This document shows, in pieces, positions 52,147 to 59,225 of a stretch of 64,000 nucleotides of DNA; within the stretch, counting starts at the first letter, position 1; every line of letters starts with the position of its first letter. Origin of the DNA: an uncultured Oscillospiraceae bacterium (GTDB lineage: Bacteria > Bacillota > Clostridia > Oscillospirales > Ruminococcaceae); NCBI GenBank assembly GCA_910579545.1, contig CAJTVI010000005.1:14671-78670 (forward strand). The letters run 5' to 3'. The notes beneath the pieces are model-generated. The model saw only the letters and a program-made list of their open reading frames with translations, made no database searches and had not been told where the DNA came from. Both the position numbers and the translations under genes were made by a program.

Positions 52147-53493
52147 TCAGCCGTTTTCGGCAATGTTCTGGTCAAACTTTGCCTGCATGGCAGCAAGGCA
52201 TTCGTCGGGAGACTGGGGATTGCCGTTTGCATAACTCTCGGCAAAGGCGGTGAGGTAGGTGCGCCAATCGGTGGTAAACTGGCTGTTGAAGGGCATGGTA
52301 AAGTCGCCGTAATGGGCAATGTTGCCGGTCTTTTTGATGCCGGCCAGGGTCTGCACCACCTCGGGCGCGTTGCTGGCCACCTCGCCGTTGAGCAGGGGCA
52401 TCAGCGAAACCGCGGACCAGGAGCTGCCGCCGTTGACCACCCAGTATTCCATAAACTCAAGGGCGATGTCGTAGTTTTCGGCGTTGGGGTTGACCATAAA
52501 GCACTGGTCGTCCTGCACGTTGAGCTTGGCCGAGCCCGCATCGTCGATGGGTTCCACGAAGAAGCCGTACTTAAAGTCGGAGCCCGCGATCATGGCCTCC
52601 AGGTCGCCGATGCCCCAGGAGCCAAAGTACATCATGGCCGCCTGGCCGGAGGTGAACACCTCCAGCGCGGCGTTCTGGTCGTTGACCATCGCGTCGTCTC
52701 GCATCCAGGCAAGGCGCTGGCCCCACAGCTCGAGGCCGTCCTTAAAGTAGGGGTAATCGGTAAGCTTCTTTTCGCCGCTCATCAGCTTTTCAAAGATGTC
52801 CATATCGCCGCCGGCCTGGGCCATGGTCCAGACATAGTTGCGCATCTCGATGTCGCCAAACACCGCGTCGCCAAAGGCATGGGCCCAGGGGTCGATGCCG
52901 GCGTCCGAGATGGCCTGGCAGTTGGCCAGGAGTTCGGTGTAGGTGGTTGGCTCCTTGAGCTTGAGGTCCTCATAGATCTTCTTGTTGTAAAAAACGCCCC
53001 AGGTTTTAAAGTCGATGGGGAAGCCGTAGATCTTGCCGTTGGCCGAGACGTCGCCCAGATCGCCGGAGGGCAGGTTGAGGCCCTTGATGACGCTGTTGTC
53101 GGTGAGGTCGGCCACATAGCCGGCGGCAACAAGGTCCGGGTAAAGGCCCGGGTTGCCCATCATGATCTCGGGCTGGTCGCCCGAGGCCAGCGCGGTCTGC
53201 AGCTGAGGGAAGTAATCGGTGCCCTGATTGTACACCACGTTTTCCCAAGTGATGTTGTACTCGGGGTGGGCATCGGCAAAGGCCTGCTCCACCGCCTCCA
53301 GACCGGCCTGCTTGGTGGCCTGGGCCATGTAATGGAAAACCGTGATCGAAACATCCTTGGCCTCGCTGCCGCCCGATGCGGGCGTGCCGGCCGCCGGGGT
53401 GCTGGCCGCCGGCGCGCTGGACGAGCCGCCGCAGGCCGCCAGGCTGAGCACCAGCGCGAACGCAAGGAACAACGCGACGAGTTTTTTCTTCAT
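52147..53493 (-). CDS. sugar-binding lipoprotein of an ABC transporter
   Basis: 448 residues. Type-I solute-binding protein with a lipoprotein signal (MKKKLVALFLAFALVLSLAAC) and C21 as the lipidated residue, followed by a Gly/Ser/Ala/Pro tether (about 22-45). The mature part begins KDVSITVFHYM. Captures the island's substrate outside the cell. First gene of the transporter operon. Confidence 0.94.
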   Translation of the reverse strand: MKKKLVALFLAFALVLSLAACGGSSSAPAASTPAAGTPASGGSEAKDVSITVFHYMAQATKQAGLEAVEQAFADAHPEYNITWENVVYNQGTDYFPQLQTALASGDQPEIMMGNPGLYPDLVAAGYVADLTDNSVIKGLNLPSGDLGDVSANGKIYGFPIDFKTWGVFYNKKIYEDLKLKEPTTYTELLANCQAISDAGIDPWAHAFGDAVFGDIEMRNYVWTMAQAGGDMDIFEKLMSGEKKLTDYPYFKDGLELWGQRLAWMRDDAMVNDQNAALEVFTSGQAAMMYFGSWGIGDLEAMIAGSDFKYGFFVEPIDDAGSAKLNVQDDQCFMVNPNAENYDIALEFMEYWVVNGGSSWSAVSLMPLLNGEVASNAPEVVQTLAGIKKTGNIAHYGDFTMPFNSQFTTDWRTYLTAFAESYANGNPQSPDECLAAMQAKFDQNIAENG

Positions 53494-53621
53494 GTGTTAC
53501 CTCCTGTTTCTGAGTTGGGTTTGCGGGTGTTGCGCAGGGGTTGGCGCCAATCCATCAGCCCCCTGCATCTCCCCGGCCGCAAGCGGTACCCTTGTGCCGG
53601 GAACTGCTTTCCTTAGTATTG

Positions 53622-53732
53622 ATTATAGCGGTTCGGGCGGGCCTTGAGTATTCATGCGAAACCAAAAAACCTTAATAGTTTATACGGATTGCATAATCTA
53701 TTTCCAATACCTTTAAGGAAACTATATAGTTT
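53622..53732 (-). promoter_or_regulatory. control region of the binding-protein operon
   Basis: Perfect TATAAT on the minus strand (53622-53627) but a poor -35 (TACTCA, 53645-53650), leaving a 120-nt leader. Upstream is an AT-rich block with a perfect 14-bp palindrome AAACTATATAGTTT (53719-53732) and a shared ATAGTTT half at 53675-53681, 51 bp away. Fits activation by an AraC-type protein such as the YesN homologue. Confidence 0.55.
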
Positions 53733-53759
53733 TACCACAACGCCCCCGGCCGGACGGGG

Positions 53760-54494
53760 TCAGCCGGGGCCAGCCAGCGGCGGCGCCTGCCGCGCCCAGC
53801 CCGGCCAGGCGGGCAGTGGGGCGCCCTGGCCGGCCCAGCGCACCGCGTTGCAGATGACCCTTTGCACCTCGGGCTGATGGTACACCGGGTAGGTTTCGTG
53901 CCCGGCCGAAAAGTAAAAAATACGCCCCCGGCCCCGGGTCCAGCAGCAGCCCGAGCGCAGCACCTCGCCCCCGGCGGCCTGGGTGAGGAACACCTGGGTC
54001 TCGGGCTGGGGGATCTCGAAATATTCGCCATAGGTTTCATCCGCCGGGATCTCAAAATATTCGCCCTTAAGCCCCTGCGCGATGGGGTGGGCGGGCGCGG
54101 TGATCCAGACCCTCTGGCGCTCATCCGCCTCCCGCCAGCGCAGGCACTGGGTGCGGGTGCCCATGAGCCGGGCAAACAAAAGGCTGGCGTGGGCCGAGTG
54201 CAGCAGCACAAGGCCCATGCCGTCCAGCACACGGTTTTGCAGTTCATCCACCCGCTGGGGGTCGAGTTCCCGCCAGTGCTTGTGGCTCCAGAACACCAGA
54301 ACCTCCACCCCGTCCATCACGGCGGGCGAGAGGCCCTGGCCCGGGTCCTGCATGGTGGCGGCGGTGACCTCAAAGCCGCCCTCAGCGCGCAAAAACGAGG
54401 CGATCTGCCCCTGGATGCCGTTTGGGTAGAGGCGGCGCATGGCCGCCTCGGCCTCGGGCAGAGGGCGGTCCTCCGCCCATACATGTACCTGCAT
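53760..54494 (-). CDS. ThuA-domain protein
   Basis: 244 residues. ThuA-like class I glutamine-amidotransferase fold: N-terminal VHVWAED, FWSHKHWRELD, a GLVLLHSAHA segment and GRIFYFSAGHETYPVYHQPEV near the C-terminus. ThuA-type proteins are found in sugar and polyol loci and are linked to 3-keto-sugar handling together with Gfo/Idh enzymes, as here. Start ATG after GGAGGG. It lies between the Gfo/Idh gene and the transporter. Confidence 0.85.
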   Translation of the reverse strand: MQVHVWAEDRPLPEAEAAMRRLYPNGIQGQIASFLRAEGGFEVTAATMQDPGQGLSPAVMDGVEVLVFWSHKHWRELDPQRVDELQNRVLDGMGLVLLHSAHASLLFARLMGTRTQCLRWREADERQRVWITAPAHPIAQGLKGEYFEIPADETYGEYFEIPQPETQVFLTQAAGGEVLRSGCCWTRGRGRIFYFSAGHETYPVYHQPEVQRVICNAVRWAGQGAPLPAWPGWARQAPPLAGPG

Positions 54495-54522
54495 TGGTTT
54501 CCCTCCCTGCGTATTTTTTTGC

Positions 54523-54620
54523 GGCGTTTCCCTGCGCGGACGCGCAGGGCCGCCCCTATCTCGTTTTATTTTACAGCTGTTCCGTCAGGCGTTTCCCTGC
54601 GCGGACGCGCGGGGCCGCCC
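54523..54620. repeat. two REP-like hairpins
   Basis: A 33-nt unit starts at 54523 and again at 54588 (65-bp period, 32 of 33 identical). Each folds as CCCTGCGCG-GA-CGCGCAGGG (copy 2 has one T-G pair). They fill the 147-bp gap between the Gfo/Idh gene and thuA. Confidence 0.7.
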
Positions 54621-54641
54621 TGACGGGGCTGCCGGGGCTGC

Positions 54642-55748
54642 TTACAGATCGACCCAGCGGTCCTCCCGGGCCGAGACAAGGCAGGCCTCCACAAAGCGGT
54701 TGCCCTGCAGCCCGTCCGCCAGGGTGGCGTAAAGGGCCGGTTCCCCCGGCCTTTTGCCCTGCAAAATATCCGCGTAAAAGGCGCCCATGGCGTTTTTCTG
54801 CGCATCCTGCCAGCCGGGCGCGTGCCCCGCGGGCAGGTCGAGAAAGGCCGCCGCTTCGGGGCAGATGGAGGCTTTGTCCATCAAAAGGAGCGTATTCCCC
54901 TCCTGCTGGCTGCCGATCCAAAGGCGGTCGCACTGCTCCTGGCGCCAGCACAGCTCCCTTTGCTCGCCGCCGACCGTGACCACCAGGTCGTTTTTGTGCC
55001 CTGCCATGCATTTGGAAAACACCGCGCTGCCGGGGGTGCCGTCTGCAAATTCCACCATGACGGCGGTGGTGTCGTCCGAATGGATCGCGATCTCGCGGCC
55101 GGTGGCGGGGTCGGTGCGCACGGGGTGGTGGATGTACATCCGGGCGTACACCCGCCGGATGGGCTGCCCCAGCACAAAGCTGGCGGTATCCGCCCAATGC
55201 ACCCCAATGTCCAGCACGGCCCGGGCCGGGCTGGTCTCGGGCATGCGGCGGGGGGTGTAATCCCCGGCGCGGCAGGCCGAATCCTGGTAATACCGCCCGC
55301 TGACATAGAGCGGACGGCCCGCCTGCCCCCTGCGCAGCCGATCGCGCATTTCCAGCACCGCGGCGTTCATCCGGTAGGGATGGTTTACCGCGCAGAGCAC
55401 CCCGGCGGCCGCCGCGGCGTCACAGACCCTGCGCGCACCGGCCGCGGTGAGGCTGAGGGGCTTTTCGGCATAAAGGTGCTTGCCCGCCCCGATCACCGCA
55501 AGGTTGACCGCATCGTGCATCTTGTTTGGGGTGCAGTTGTGCACCACCTCAACGGCGGGGTCGGCCAGCACCTCGCGCCAGTCTGCCGTATAACGATCGG
55601 CCGGGAAGGATTCCCGGAGGGCGGGCAGCTGCCCGGTGCTGTGGGCGCACAGGGCGCGGACCTCCACACCGGGCAGGCAGCAGAGCGCCTCGTACTGCAG
55701 CCTGCCGATAAAGCCCATGCCAATGATGGCCGCACGGATCCTTCGCAT
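54642..55748 (-). CDS. Gfo/Idh/MocA-family NAD(P)-dependent dehydrogenase
   Basis: 368 residues. N-terminal Rossmann fold (RAAIIGMGFIGRLQYEAL), catalytic EKPLSLT, and a C-terminal beta-sheet with the HWADTASFVLGQP substrate region. Oxidises or reduces a sugar, inositol or sugar-acid hydroxyl with NAD(P). The ATG at 55748 has AAAGGGG 8 nt upstream; a GTG at 55757 overlaps the kinase stop (GTGA) but lacks a properly spaced site. It is the only candidate for an IolG-like step here. Confidence 0.9.
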   Translation of the reverse strand: MRRIRAAIIGMGFIGRLQYEALCCLPGVEVRALCAHSTGQLPALRESFPADRYTADWREVLADPAVEVVHNCTPNKMHDAVNLAVIGAGKHLYAEKPLSLTAAGARRVCDAAAAAGVLCAVNHPYRMNAAVLEMRDRLRRGQAGRPLYVSGRYYQDSACRAGDYTPRRMPETSPARAVLDIGVHWADTASFVLGQPIRRVYARMYIHHPVRTDPATGREIAIHSDDTTAVMVEFADGTPGSAVFSKCMAGHKNDLVVTVGGEQRELCWRQEQCDRLWIGSQQEGNTLLLMDKASICPEAAAFLDLPAGHAPGWQDAQKNAMGAFYADILQGKRPGEPALYATLADGLQGNRFVEACLVSAREDRWVDL

Positions 55749-55753
55749 CTGTT

Positions 55754-57235
55754 TCACCCCTTTGCGTAAAGTGGGGCCAGCGCGTTGTGCACGGCCTTGT
55801 ATCGGGCGAACAGCTCCTCATAAAGGGCTGTGTTGGCGGGGTTTGGCTCGGCCACCGAACTTACCCGCACGCAGGCCTCGGCCGCCTGGGCAAAGCCGGC
55901 GTACCAGCCAATGCCCACCGCCGCCAGCATCGCGCTGCCAAAGGAGGAATCGTCCACCTCCACCTTTTGCATGGCAAGGCCCAGCACGTCGGCGGTGATC
56001 TGCCGCCAGAGCGCCCCCTTGGCCCCGCCGCCGATGATCCGCACCCGCTGCATCTCCACCCCCAGCCCCCGCAGGGTGAGCAGGCAGTCCTTCAGGCTCA
56101 TCGAGACCCCCTCCAGGGTGGCGCGGGTAAAGTGGGCGGTGGTGTGCAGCGAACCGATGCCGGTATAGCTGCCCCGCAGGTCGGGGTCGTTGTAGGGGGT
56201 GAGTTCGCCGTTCAGGTAGGGATGGAACATCAGCCCTTCGCTGCCCGGCGGCACGGCGGCGGCCCCCTCGTTCATCCGCTCAAAGGGCTCGCGGCCGATC
56301 GCGTCCCGGTACCAGCGGTAGCTGGCGGCACAGCTGGCGGTGGCGGTGCCCGGATACCACAAGCCGGGCACCACATGCCGGTAGTTGAAGATAAAGCCGG
56401 AATCCAGCGGCCGGTCGGCCACCACGCAGATGCGCCCGGCGGTGGCCAGCTTGACGGTGGAGTGCCCCGGCGCCACGTTGCCGGCGGCCAGCACCTCCAT
56501 AACGGTATCGGTGGTGCCCACCAGCAGCCGGGTGCCCTCGGCCAGGCCAAACTCCCCTGCGCAGGCAGGGCCCGCCACGGCCGAAACCTCGGTGGGGCGG
56601 CGCAGCCGGGGCAGCCATTCGGGCTGGACGCCCCCCACCGCGCAGAGCTCGGGGGACCAGCACTCGTTTTGGGCATCGTAAAACATCGAGCCGGCCGCGT
56701 CGATGGTGTCGGTTTCCATGCCGCCGCCCATCCGCCAGCGCAGGTAGTCCTTGGCAAACAGGATGTGCCGCACCCGCCCGAACACCTCCGGCTCGTGGGC
56801 ACGCAGCCAGAGCAGCTGCGGCAGGGTCCAGACGGTGGTGGGCGCGTTGAGGGCCTGGGCCAGCACCCTGTCGAGGCAGTGCGCTTTCAGCCACTCCACC
56901 TCGGCCTTGCTGCGCTGGTCGGTCCAGAGGATGGCGGGGCGCAGCACGCGGCAGCCCTCGTCCAGCAAAACAGCGGTGTGGGTGGCCGCGTCAAAGGCGG
57001 CCGCCTCGATCTGCCCGGCCCGCACATCCGTCTTTTGCAGCAGCTGGGCCAGCGCGCTGGTAAAGGCGCGGCACCAGTCCTCGGGGTCCTGCTCGCACCA
57101 GCCGGGGTGCGGGTAATGGGTGGGATATTCGCAGCCGGCGGTGCCTGCAATGGCGCCGTTTTGCCCCAGCAGGGTCAGCTTTACCGACCCGCTGCCAATA
57201 TCCACCCCCAGCACATACTTCATGCCGCAGGGCAT
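55754..57235 (-). CDS. FGGY-family carbohydrate kinase (xylulokinase-like)
   Basis: 493 residues. N-terminal phosphate motif GVDIGSGSVKLTLL, ADP motif GGGAKGALWRQITADVLG, and the substrate loop YGLRTYLFAK-like region AKDYLRWRMGGG. Phosphorylates a ketose or polyol (xylulose, ribulose, glycerol or gluconate type). The ATG at 57235 has GGGAG 9 nt upstream; MKYVLG starts at 57223 with no site and 57244 is too close to it. Two kinases in one island suggest two entry points. Confidence 0.88.
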   Translation of the reverse strand: MPCGMKYVLGVDIGSGSVKLTLLGQNGAIAGTAGCEYPTHYPHPGWCEQDPEDWCRAFTSALAQLLQKTDVRAGQIEAAAFDAATHTAVLLDEGCRVLRPAILWTDQRSKAEVEWLKAHCLDRVLAQALNAPTTVWTLPQLLWLRAHEPEVFGRVRHILFAKDYLRWRMGGGMETDTIDAAGSMFYDAQNECWSPELCAVGGVQPEWLPRLRRPTEVSAVAGPACAGEFGLAEGTRLLVGTTDTVMEVLAAGNVAPGHSTVKLATAGRICVVADRPLDSGFIFNYRHVVPGLWYPGTATASCAASYRWYRDAIGREPFERMNEGAAAVPPGSEGLMFHPYLNGELTPYNDPDLRGSYTGIGSLHTTAHFTRATLEGVSMSLKDCLLTLRGLGVEMQRVRIIGGGAKGALWRQITADVLGLAMQKVEVDDSSFGSAMLAAVGIGWYAGFAQAAEACVRVSSVAEPNPANTALYEELFARYKAVHNALAPLYAKG

Positions 57236-57456
57236 CCAGATCATCTCCCATCCTAAAAATGTTCAGGTGTAAAAAAATGTTTTAAGCATCGCTTGGCAAG
57301 GGCACGCATGGTTTTTGGGGCAAAAGGGCGGGAAACGGAATAGGCAAAGAAGCCTTTTGCCGCGCGGGGCCGCCCGATTTTTAAGGCGCGGCCGGCAATG
57401 CCGGGCCGCCGTGCAAGGGCTCGGCCGCCCGGTTTTTTAAAGCGCAGCCCGCGCCC
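57236..57456. other. 221-bp gap with repeated terminator-like units
   Basis: No gene. Two copies of a GC block plus T-run (57368-57389 and 57423-57445, GGCCGCCCG then TTTTT) recur 55 bp apart, and GCGGCCGGC with GCCGGGCCGC (57388-57409) makes a hairpin. They follow the small hypothetical gene. The AT-rich part 57245-57300 upstream of the FGGY gene may hold its promoter; I cannot place the boxes. Confidence 0.45.
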
Positions 57457-57960
57457 TCAAAGCCCCAGCGCCGTGCGGGCCAGCGGGGCGTTCTGCGGGG
57501 TGCTGAACACCGCGAGCCCCCGCAGCTCCTCGATGGGCCAAAGGGGCGAGGCTTCGCCCACCCTGCCCTGCAGCGCAAGGCCTGCCTGCTCCAGCAGGGC
57601 GGGGCTTGCGGTAAAATAGCAGGCCGAGAGACCGTTTTGCAGGTCGGCCGCCAGCTGCACCCCGCCCGCCATAAAGGCCGAGGGGTCGGCGGCCCCGGCC
57701 GCGTCGCCATCGTAGGGGTAAAAAGCCACCTCCACCCGGGCCGGCCCCTGCGGCCCGGCCCAAAGCTGCCCAAGGGCCTCCTCCAGCCGGGCGCAGGTTT
57801 GCTCGGAGGCATACCCGCCGGCCAGCAGCGCCGCGCGGTAGTCCGGCGTGGGCTGGTGCAGCTTTTGCCAGGCAAAATCCCCCAACACCAGCAGCGCCAG
57901 CAGCCCAAGGATGCAGTGGGTTTTGTGGTAAAACCAAAAGTTTTCCAGCTTTTTTTTCAT
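57457..57960 (-). CDS. small membrane-anchored protein of unknown family
   Basis: 167 residues: a short basic N-terminus (MKKKLENFWFYHKTH), one helix (about 17-30) and an extracytoplasmic part with an FYPYDGDAAGAADPSAFMAGG segment. It overlaps the YesL-like gene (ATGA). Paired small proteins like this are seen beside YesL; a role in membrane sensing or a chaperone for the transporter is guesswork. Confidence 0.6.
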   Translation of the reverse strand: MKKKLENFWFYHKTHCILGLLALLVLGDFAWQKLHQPTPDYRAALLAGGYASEQTCARLEEALGQLWAGPQGPARVEVAFYPYDGDAAGAADPSAFMAGGVQLAADLQNGLSACYFTASPALLEQAGLALQGRVGEASPLWPIEELRGLAVFSTPQNAPLARTALGL

Positions 57961-58709
57961 GCACTGTTCCCCCCGGGCGCCTGCCCATCGGCGGCAAACA
58001 GCCGGGCAAATACCGGGTAAAAGATCAGGCTGCCGGTCATCACCGCAACGGCCGGCAGGCCCAACAGCAGCACAAAGACAAAGTAGCGGTAAAGGCAGAG
58101 CCCCGCGCCAAGGGCCGCCAGCAAAAAGGCCACCGCCGCAAAGGAGCGCGCGCCGCCCGCAAAGATGAGCAAAAAGGCGTTTTTAAGCTGCGCGCCAAAG
58201 GGCAGGCGCAGCATGGCAAGCTGCTGGTGGCCAAAAAAGGTAACGCCGGTAAGCACAAACGCGTCGCAAAGGAAGGCAAGCGCATACAAAAGCCCCAGCC
58301 CGCCCTGCACGGCCAGCACCAGCCGCACCGCCCAAAACAGCCCGCCCCACAGCAGACCGGTGAGGGCCGCAAAGCCCATGCTGCGCAGCCCGCAGGCCCG
58401 CAGGCAGCCGATAAAATCCTGCCGCACCCAGACCGGCCTGCCCCGCACCACCTGCATGGCGGCAAAGCAGAGGTAGGTGTTGGCCGGGCCGGCCAGCACC
58501 CAAAACAGCCCCGCGCCGGCCGCCGAGAGGACGTCGCCCGCCTGCAGCGCAAAAAACAGGCAGCCCAAAAAGGGGATCATGCAGAGCAGCCAGAGGAAAT
58601 TGGCCCAGAACAGTTTCATGAACCGGTCCTCCAGCAGCTGGAACCAGCGGCCCAGCCCGCTGCGGGGCACCCCGGCGGGCGCTTTTTTGAGTTGATCCCA
58701 GATGGACAT
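57957..58709 (-). CDS. YesL-like (DUF624) membrane protein
   Basis: 250 residues with about six helices. An N-terminal cytoplasmic stretch leads into FWANFLWLLCMIPFLGCLFFAL, GPANTYLCFAAMQVVRG and a C-terminal pair of helices. YesL-type proteins sit with YesM/YesN in sugar loci, as here, but their function is unknown. The ATG at 58709 follows GGAGG. Most upstream gene of the minus-strand island. Confidence 0.78.
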   Translation of the reverse strand: MSIWDQLKKAPAGVPRSGLGRWFQLLEDRFMKLFWANFLWLLCMIPFLGCLFFALQAGDVLSAAGAGLFWVLAGPANTYLCFAAMQVVRGRPVWVRQDFIGCLRACGLRSMGFAALTGLLWGGLFWAVRLVLAVQGGLGLLYALAFLCDAFVLTGVTFFGHQQLAMLRLPFGAQLKNAFLLIFAGGARSFAAVAFLLAALGAGLCLYRYFVFVLLLGLPAVAVMTGSLIFYPVFARLFAADGQAPGGNSA

Positions 58710-59026
58710 TGGCCTGCCTCCTTTTTGCGGCGCCCCCCCATTTTGCCAGGCCCGGCCGAAGGCCGCCGGCGCCACAGCGTGGGAAGGCGGGCGGCGGCCA
58801 TGGCCTTTGGCGGGGCGGTTTGCGTTTGCCGGGCGATGCTTCCGTCCCTTTACAAGGGGCGGCACGCCCCTGTGCTACTTACGATATAGGATACCACCTG
58901 CGGTTTGCCGCGTCCATAACTTTTCTTCCGTTTTTTGGTGGTTTTATTAACAATTTCCAATCATTTAGGCATTTATTTTGTGAGGTTATACCAGATTTAG
59001 CCCCCTACAGGGGGCTAAACACGCAA
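58710..59026. other. 317-bp gap before the island
   Basis: No gene. A GC-rich left part, then an AT-rich block (58915-58995), probably the control region of the YesL gene, then a perfect 11+11 palindrome TTTAGCCCCCT-AC-AGGGGGCTAAA (58996-59019) that repeats, in inverted form, an internal stretch of the MITE-like element next to it. Confidence 0.5.
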
Positions 59027-59175
59027 GGGAGTGTCCAAACCGGGGAGAGATACCCGGCGGCCGGGTGCGTGGGAGCAGTCTCTCAAGGCAACAGGACCCC
59101 TGCCCCGAAAGCCTTTCGAGACTCTCCCCCACCCCCGGTTTTAGCCCCCTAAATCTCCTTGAAATGGACACTCCC
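59027..59175 (-). mobile_element. MITE-like element, copy B (149 bp)
   Basis: 149 bp, reverse orientation to copy A and almost identical to it. Ends GGGAGTGTCC and GGACACTCCC are perfect inverted repeats. Flanked by an exact 9-bp direct repeat AACACGCAA (59018-59026 and 59176-59184). The right copy of the repeat is also the foot of a 16-bp terminator stem (59180-59195 with 59200-59215) for the minus-strand gene at 59226, so the element landed at a terminator. Confidence 0.88.
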
Positions 59176-59179
59176 AACA

Positions 59180-59215
59180 CGCAAAGGGGCGCCTCCAAAG
59201 AGGCGCCCCTTTGCG
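59180..59215 (-). terminator. terminator of the methyltransferase gene
   Basis: A perfect 16-bp stem (59180-59195 with 59200-59215) and a 4-nt loop. Its usual T-run seems to have been cut off by insertion of element copy B; the remaining tail is TGTT. Confidence 0.65.
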
Positions 59216-59225
59216 CATAAAGACC

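Noticed and set aside
51094..53616. 840-codon plus-strand frame across permease and binding-protein genes
   Set aside because: Antisense shadow of three convincing ABC transporter genes; no recognisable domain.
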